From positions 1 through 12,747 of the forward strand of contig JACNIV010000304.1 in the NCBI GenBank assembly GCA_014382915.1: DNA of 12,747 nucleotides. The letters run 5' to 3'. Below, one piece after another: positions 7,984 to 12,747 of the stretch. Source of the stretch: Candidatus Cloacimonadota bacterium. Lineage in GTDB: Bacteria; Cloacimonadota; Cloacimonadia; Cloacimonadales; TCS61. Positions within the stretch are counted from its first letter, which is position 1. Each line of letters opens with the position of its first letter. The position numbers were made by a program, and so were the translations under genes. The notes under the pieces are model-generated. The model made no database searches. It worked only from the letters and a program-made list of their open reading frames with translations, and was not told the DNA's origin.

Positions 7984-8676
7984 TTAATAATTTCTTGCTC
8001 CAAATATAGCGCTTCCTATTCGGATAATATTGGCTCCTTCTTCTATGGCAATTTCAAAATCATCGGTCATGCCCATGGAAAGGAATTTCATCTTCACACC
8101 GGGAATATTTTCCTGCTTGATCTCCTCGAATAATCTATGCAGAGTTTGAAAACATTTTCGGATTATTGTTTCATCTGATGTGAACATACCGATGGTCATC
8201 AACCCCATTATTTGTAAATTTTCCAGTTTAGCGATTTCTCGAACAAATGACAAGGTTTCCTGTGGGTCGATACCGAATTTGCTGGTCTCTGCGGAAGTAT
8301 TCACCTGGATCAGGACATCCTGTTTTTTTTGCAGTTCACCAAGATATTCGTTCAATTTCCGGGCAGTGCTCTGCTTGTCTATGGAATGGATCAAAGCAGG
8401 TTCCAGCTTCATTAGCTTATTTATTTTATTGGATTGCAAATGTCCGATAAAATGGAATTCCCTGATCTTATCTTTAAGGAAGGGAATTTTCTGCTCAGCT
8501 TCCTGGATCCTGTTCTCTCCGATATATTCAATACCGTGTGTTATAGCTTCTTCGATAATCGGGAGAAGGTGAGTTTTGGTAACAGCGAGTAATTTTATTT
8601 CTGATGGATCTCGCCCTGCTTTTTTTGATGCATTTTCAATCCGTTTGTTCAACTTTTCGATATTCTCTGCTATCAA
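7984..8676 (-). CDS. YggS/PLPBP family pyridoxal-phosphate homeostasis protein
   Basis: 230 residues, the normal family length. A cytoplasmic alanine-racemase-fold protein that binds pyridoxal 5'-phosphate and buffers vitamin B6 and amino-acid metabolism; it has no firmly known catalytic activity. Recognisable blocks in order: IKLLAVTKTH (K34 is the expected PLP lysine), YIGENRIQEA, FHFIGHLQSNKIN, IHSIDK, VLIQVNTSAETSKFGI, IMGLMTIG, LSMGMTDDFEIAIEEGANIIRIGSAIFG near the end in two adjoining pieces. The start is TTG: an in-frame TGA at 8691-8689 leaves only ATA, GGG, GTT and AGG codons above it, and the two nearby ATGs (8698, 8692) are out of frame. GGG/AAGGG about 8 bases upstream can serve as ribosome site. 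It is the first gene of the five-gene run ending at 2995. The alignment of N-terminal MIAENI with family starts supports the TTG. Confidence 0.93.
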   Translation of the reverse strand: MIAENIEKLNKRIENASKKAGRDPSEIKLLAVTKTHLLPIIEEAITHGIEYIGENRIQEAEQKIPFLKDKIREFHFIGHLQSNKINKLMKLEPALIHSIDKQSTARKLNEYLGELQKKQDVLIQVNTSAETSKFGIDPQETLSFVREIAKLENLQIMGLMTIGMFTSDETIIRKCFQTLHRLFEEIKQENIPGVKMKFLSMGMTDDFEIAIEEGANIIRIGSAIFGARNY

Positions 8677-8716
8677 TATCCCAACCCTTCATTTCCATAT
8701 TATTAACACATAAATT

Positions 8717-8745
8717 AAGGAAATTTTGTATATCTAAATGTCAAG
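8717..8745 (-). promoter_or_regulatory. Candidate promoter of the yggS operon
   Basis: GCTTGACA ends at 8739 (TTGACA at 8744-8739) and is followed after about 21 bases by TAATTT near 8717. The -35 is perfect; the spacing is long for sigma-70, and no good -10 lies at 16-18 bases. It sits 63 bases above the TTG start, just beyond the upstream gene's terminator, the expected place for the operon promoter. Confidence 0.35.
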
Positions 8746-8761
8746 CAATTAGTGGGAAAGC

Positions 8762-8790
8762 AAAAAAACCGCCCCTTGCGAAGCGGTTTT
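8762..8790 (-). terminator. Intrinsic terminator of the subtilisin-like protease gene
   Basis: In the minus-strand RNA, AAAA is followed by a 7-bp stem CCGCUUC / GGGGCGG (two U-G wobbles) closed by a GCAA tetraloop (8779-8776, GNRA type), and then seven U residues (8768-8762) that can also pair with the leading A run. It lies 23 bases after the protease stop codon and separates that gene from the yggS operon. Confidence 0.9.
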
Positions 8791-8813
8791 ACATTCTATG
8801 TTCATTCTCAAAA

Positions 8814-11800
8814 TTATTTCATCAATATCATTTTCTTCACAGAAGAATAACCTTTTGAATCCATCTTATAGAAATAGATACTGCTGGCTACAGAACGGTT
8901 GCTGTTGTCTTTGCCATTCCAGGATGTAAAGTGAACGCCTTCCTGCAAGTTTTCGGAGATGAGAGTTTTTACCAGTTGCCCCCGGGTATTGTAAACCTTC
9001 AGACTCACGTAACCTTCTTCTTTGATGCTGAAGCTGATATTGGTATCGGGATTGAATGGGTTGGGGTAGTTCTTGCCCAGATTGTTCGTAAATACAGGAA
9101 CTACTTCCGGCTGGGTTCCCGATGTAGGATCGAAAGCATTACCGGTTCTTTGAGGATTACGCTTAAAGTTTGCCCAATGCATTACACCGCTGGAATTTTT
9201 ATAATCTACCAAAATGTAAGATGTCTGGTTTGGCACCAGTATTTCGATATCTCCATCATTATCGGCATATCCAATAGCAGGTGCGGTTTTGATGGTACTT
9301 CCTAAATCTATCGGGAAGATGTAGGTTTCATTACCAGTAATATCTATTGAATGCAGGTATCCCGCATTATCTCCAAATACAATATCAGGAGTTCCATTTG
9401 CGTCCATATCAACAATAACCGGTGTTGATTCAACTGATTCACCGATAGCAACCGGGAAATTCGGAAGATCATTTCCAGCCTGGTCTACAAGATGAATGTT
9501 ACCACTCTGATCAATAAAACAGATATCGTTGTTTCCATTATTATTGAAGTCTGCAGTTACAAGTGATGTATTAACTTGAGTACCGACAGCCATATCCCAG
9601 ATAAGAGAACCATCATTATTGATCACAAAGACAGTACCGGTGGTTGTAGCGATCAACACTTCAGGATAAATGTCGGCATCTACGTTTGATAAACTGGGAC
9701 CCTGGGTTGAACCACAACCAAGAGTATAGGGCCACCCGGAAAGATCGGAACCGGTATTGGAAGAGATCGCATGCAGAGAACCTGATATAGTTACGACCAG
9801 AACTTCAAGATTACCATCATTATTCAAGTCACCCATAGCGGCAGAGGCTATAACAGGAATATTCAGAGAAACGGGAAAATTCGGAAAGGTTGTACCATCT
9901 GAGTTAATAATGTGAACTGCACCTGCTGGGAATGTACAAACTATAACTTCCATTGTACCATTACCGTCAACATCTGCAATCATGGGATTACTTTTAATAT
10001 TTCCACCAGCGATATAATCAAAAATAGTGTTTCCATTACAATCATAAGCAATTACATGACCTGCATCATTCCCGATAACGATGTCTTCATTATCATCATT
10101 ATCTACAAGACCAACTGCAACAGCAACCGCAATTGTAGCTCCAGTATCGATAGGGAATGGAGAAACAGGGGTTCCATCTGCCTGCATAACGTGAATCATT
10201 CCTGCCTGATCACCAAATATTATTTCTTTTGAACCATCATTTTCAAGGTCTACAATAACTCCGCTGGATGAAGAAGCACTTCCCAAAATCAAAGGCCAGC
10301 CAGCTTGAGCCAGGGTTAATTCGACTACTATTTCACGTTCTACAACGTAAGGCCAGGCAGCACTCGGATTAGCTGAAATGGTCATAGTGAAAGGAATAAC
10401 GAAGTCAGAAAGCTCGGCAGGAGTTTCAAAGCTAAAAGGATCACCGGAATTCCAGCCGCTGGAACCGGAAGCAATATTAGAATACGTAGTTTCATCATTG
10501 AGTATCGTTACCTCGGTAACCTCACAACTGAGAGTAGCTGTAATATCTTCTGCATCAAGCCAGAAGTCATCATTTTCCAGGTTAATCAACAGGTTTACTA
10601 CCTCACCCGGATTAGCTACACCATCACCATCACCGCTTTGTTCGATCATATTGATTTCAGCAATGATAAGATTGGGGATCAGATCGTACATGGCTCCTTT
10701 AAAAGAATTAACACGTCCTGCTCCTAACATGCCAACGTAACCGGGATTAACTGCATCAATATTATCACAAGTGTATTCTAACCTGGTTTTAAGTTCCTGG
10801 GAGGTCAAGCCGGTGTGGATAGACTTAATAAGACCGGCAACACCTGCTGCAATAGGAGAAGCCATCGATGTACCATCCCAACTTGCGTAACCATTTCCAG
10901 CAATTATAGTAGAATATATACTCGCACCAGGTGCGGAAACCTCCACAGTAGTGCCATAATTTGAAAAATCGGCTTTCACATCACTATAGGGACCGGTAGC
11001 AGCAACACAAACAGCGTTAGTGCAGTTACCCGGATAATGGGCATAAGAAGCAAGGTCTAAACCTTCATTTCCGGCAGCACAAACTACAATAGCTCCATGG
11101 CTCATGGCATAATCTATGGCAAGATTAGGAATATATGAAGATCCACCTCCACCCCAGCTACAGTTAATAATATCAGCACCTGAATCTGTACAATAATAAA
11201 TTCCGTCGTATCCATTGTATATCGAATTGGTTGCAAAGTTATCAGGTGAATGGCGGGATGAAATTAACTTAACATTCATCATCGGACCTGTGCTACCGAT
11301 ATAGTTGTCTCCTACTTCTCCGGCACATCCGGCTACATGAGTTCCATGGTCGTTGTCAACATATCCCTGATAAGATTGGTTGTTATTATTATAGAAATTC
11401 CAACCAATACAATCATCTACCCATCCATTTCCATCATCATCTATTCCATTACCCCCGGAAATAGATCCGGTAGCCCAGTTTATGGTCATAGGATTTCCAC
11501 CGGATGTTGAGTTGAGTTCGGGTTCATTGACCCAGATATTATCCTGCAGGTCAGGATGGTTCCATTTGATACCGGAATCCACAATTCCAATAACAATATC
11601 TTCATTTCCGGTTGTATAATCCCAGGCTGGTTCAGTTTGAATGTACTCATGATGCCACTGCATATCATAAGAAGCATCATTAGGTACGTAATCAACTTTG
11701 CAAACCGGTTCATACTCGGCATAGATAATATTAGGATCGGCTGCAAGTGCTTCCAATGCCGCTTCGATATTATCATTACTTGCCAGAGTGATATTGTAAA

Positions 11801-12101
11801 TACATCTCGGATATAGCCCATTATCGTTCCAATCAGGGTCTTTTAGAGATTTAACAGCCTGTTCAAGATCAACAAAACGATAATCTCCTGCTATCCTGTC
11901 GAAACTGGTAATTCCGGTTTTAACAAGGCCATCATTCATTTCATGATCCAAAATACACTCTCTATTACCAATAGCATCCCATTCAAATATCACGTTTATT
12001 CTGTTGGGGTAATAATATTCCTCATTAAATGGCATTGCTGTATCTGCAAAAATTGATGTAAAACACATCACAGTTACAATAAATAAAAATAGCTTTTTCA
12101 T
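8814..12101 (-). CDS. Secreted subtilisin-family (S8) serine protease with FG-GAP repeats and type IX sorting domain
   Basis: 1095 residues. A signal peptide covers about 1-19 (SIFA-D cleavage plausible). Residues ~30-135 look like an inhibitory propeptide ending before VPNDASYDMQWH. The S8 domain (about 140-470) has all catalytic residues: D175 in IVDSG, H252 in DHGTHVAG, S412 in DGTSMASP, and oxyanion N345 in AAGNEG; an acidic loop GIDDDGNGWVDD (219-230) may bind calcium. A beta-sandwich-like region follows (about 477-597). Residues ~600-985 contain eight FG-GAP/VCBS-like calcium motifs, for example DLENDGSKEIIFG, DVDGNGTMEV, DLNNDGNLEV and DMDANGTPDIVFG, probably a propeller. The tail (about 1010-1095) is a sorting domain with NYPNPFNP, GQLVKTL and KKMILMK. 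AAGGAG at 12112-12107 fixes the ATG. It ends in TAA before a strong terminator. The role is likely extracellular proteolysis; the substrate is unknown. Confidence 0.93.
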   Translation of the reverse strand: MKKLFLFIVTVMCFTSIFADTAMPFNEEYYYPNRINVIFEWDAIGNRECILDHEMNDGLVKTGITSFDRIAGDYRFVDLEQAVKSLKDPDWNDNGLYPRCIYNITLASNDNIEAALEALAADPNIIYAEYEPVCKVDYVPNDASYDMQWHHEYIQTEPAWDYTTGNEDIVIGIVDSGIKWNHPDLQDNIWVNEPELNSTSGGNPMTINWATGSISGGNGIDDDGNGWVDDCIGWNFYNNNNQSYQGYVDNDHGTHVAGCAGEVGDNYIGSTGPMMNVKLISSRHSPDNFATNSIYNGYDGIYYCTDSGADIINCSWGGGGSSYIPNLAIDYAMSHGAIVVCAAGNEGLDLASYAHYPGNCTNAVCVAATGPYSDVKADFSNYGTTVEVSAPGASIYSTIIAGNGYASWDGTSMASPIAAGVAGLIKSIHTGLTSQELKTRLEYTCDNIDAVNPGYVGMLGAGRVNSFKGAMYDLIPNLIIAEINMIEQSGDGDGVANPGEVVNLLINLENDDFWLDAEDITATLSCEVTEVTILNDETTYSNIASGSSGWNSGDPFSFETPAELSDFVIPFTMTISANPSAAWPYVVEREIVVELTLAQAGWPLILGSASSSSGVIVDLENDGSKEIIFGDQAGMIHVMQADGTPVSPFPIDTGATIAVAVAVGLVDNDDNEDIVIGNDAGHVIAYDCNGNTIFDYIAGGNIKSNPMIADVDGNGTMEVIVCTFPAGAVHIINSDGTTFPNFPVSLNIPVIASAAMGDLNNDGNLEVLVVTISGSLHAISSNTGSDLSGWPYTLGCGSTQGPSLSNVDADIYPEVLIATTTGTVFVINNDGSLIWDMAVGTQVNTSLVTADFNNNGNNDICFIDQSGNIHLVDQAGNDLPNFPVAIGESVESTPVIVDMDANGTPDIVFGDNAGYLHSIDITGNETYIFPIDLGSTIKTAPAIGYADNDGDIEILVPNQTSYILVDYKNSSGVMHWANFKRNPQRTGNAFDPTSGTQPEVVPVFTNNLGKNYPNPFNPDTNISFSIKEEGYVSLKVYNTRGQLVKTLISENLQEGVHFTSWNGKDNSNRSVASSIYFYKMDSKGYSSVKKMILMK

Positions 12102-12106
12102 AATTA

Positions 12107-12112
12107 CTCCTT
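12107..12112 (-). promoter_or_regulatory. Ribosome binding site of the subtilisin-like protease gene
   Basis: AAGGAG lies 5 bases upstream of the ATG, a near-perfect Shine-Dalgarno site consistent with high expression. Confidence 0.8.
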
Positions 12113-12151
12113 ATTACTTATTTTCTAATTTTTAATACTTTTTTCATTTTA

Positions 12152-12179
12152 GATGAAACTTACCTGACTTTTTGTCAAG
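12152..12179 (-). promoter_or_regulatory. Candidate promoter of the subtilisin-like protease gene
   Basis: CTTGACA (12179-12173) is followed after 21 bases by TAAAAT (12151-12146 region), 5 of 6 matches to TATAAT. The spacing is again about 21 bases, as for the yggS candidate. In the gap 12102-12244 I see only a weak 4-bp GCCG/CGGC dyad after the preceding gene and no clear terminator. Confidence 0.35.
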
Positions 12180-12244
12180 TCCATTTATCTCTATTATAAT
12201 TCAGCCGATAATGACAACGGCCAATTTATTTTTCTGAAGTATTT

Positions 12245-12747
12245 CTACTTCATTAAAATCATTTTTTTTACTTCTGTATAGCCTGAAGCTTCTAATTTGT
12301 AGAAATAAATACCGCTGGAGATCTGAATTCCAGCGTTATCTGTACCGTTCCAAATAACTGCGGATATTCTGGCAGTTTTAAAATTATCGATCAGGGTTTT
12401 TACAAGTTGTCCTTTGGTGTTATATACTTTCAGTGTGATCTTGCCTGATTCTGGAAGGTCAAGTTTGATGGTTGTTTCGGGATTGAACGGATTGGGATAG
12501 TTCGACATGGCAGGTTTATTATTTGGAATTAATTCCGGTTCGGTACCTGTAGGATTGCTATCCACAATGGTTCGGATCATTATATTTCCGGTTTCAAGGA
12601 GTTCCCAGTCAGTTTCATCTGTATAACTATAACCAGAACTGCTCTCGTCCAGTCCGATTGCAGAAGAATTTACAAATTCCTGGATACCGGCAAAGAAACT
12701 TCCCTGGGTTAGAACAGGTTGTTCGCCTGTCGGAATTATCAACATAT
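12245..12747 (-). CDS. C-terminal part of a secreted protein with type IX sorting domain (5' end outside window)
   Basis: The frame is open to the window edge, so the Met at 12745 is most likely internal and the true start lies beyond 12747. The 166 visible residues begin with a short stretch rich in aromatic and acidic residues (GSFFAGIQEF, GYSYTDETDWELLETGNIMIRTIV), which looks like the last strands of a beta-sandwich domain of the type often found before sorting tails. A Thr/Pro/Glu-rich linker follows, then a complete sorting domain (about 81-166: NYPNPFNPETTIKLDLP, VYNTKGQLVKTL, ISSGIYFYK, KKMILMK). It ends in TAG. The tail is closer to that of the neighbouring subtilisin-like protease than to that of the C25-like protein. 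What the missing N-terminal part does cannot be told from here. Confidence 0.85.
   Translation of the reverse strand, partial: MLIIPTGEQPVLTQGSFFAGIQEFVNSSAIGLDESSSGYSYTDETDWELLETGNIMIRTIVDSNPTGTEPELIPNNKPAMSNYPNPFNPETTIKLDLPESGKITLKVYNTKGQLVKTLIDNFKTARISAVIWNGTDNAGIQISSGIYFYKLEASGYTEVKKMILMK

Noticed and set aside
8677..8698. ATG codons at 8698 and 8692 as the yggS start
   Set aside because: Both are out of frame with the conserved protein, and an in-frame TGA at 8691-8689 closes the frame upstream of the TTG.
12184..12225. Possible terminator after the 3' gene fragment (GCCG/CGGC dyad)
   Set aside because: The stem is only 4 bp with a 10-base loop and lacks a U-tract.

Overview
The window looks like a piece of chromosome from an uncultivated member of the FCB group, most likely Candidatus Cloacimonadota. 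The best evidence is three proteins ending in type IX-style C-terminal sorting domains of a particular kind (NYPNPFNP near the start, GQLV in the middle, KKMILMK or KKMILLK at the very end). The DNA is AT-rich, Shine-Dalgarno sites are clear, and TAA, TAG and TGA all end genes, so the standard bacterial code fits. The assignment is by pattern recognition, not by a search.

Every gene I can support lies on the minus strand, so transcription runs from high to low coordinates. From 12747 down: (1) the 3' end of a secreted protein with a sorting tail (12245-12747, cut by the window edge). (2) A large secreted subtilisin-family protease with an intact Asp/His/Ser triad, eight FG-GAP-like calcium repeats and a sorting tail (8814-12101), followed by a strong intrinsic terminator (8762-8790). 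(3) A compact five-gene run, 8676 to 2995: yggS (PLP homeostasis), a divergent PlsY-like membrane acyltransferase, two tandem paralogous GNAT-type acyltransferases of the YghO kind, and a BatA-like von Willebrand A membrane protein. (4) A secreted gingipain-like (C25) cysteine peptidase with a seven-repeat propeller-like region and a sorting tail (184-2769). (5) A 183-base non-coding end carrying a pair of palindromes that look like a REP/BIME-type repeat.

Two themes emerge. The flanks encode exported proteases, presumably anchored or released at the cell surface by a type IX secretion system whose machinery is not in this window. The middle operon combines a housekeeping PLP protein with three acyltransferase-like proteins, which suggests lipid or envelope modification, but no substrate can be read from the sequence.

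The most striking anomaly is in the BatA-like gene. Its real start is at 4908, but an in-frame TAG at 4752-4750 cuts the two-helix N-terminal domain while the reading frame and homology continue unbroken on both sides. This is a nonsense mutation, a sequencing error or, less likely, recoding. Other points of interest are the degenerate glycerol-3-phosphate motif of the PlsY-like protein, the paired acyltransferases, the palindromic repeat, and a CTTGACA element found only in the three intergenic gaps upstream of transcription units.
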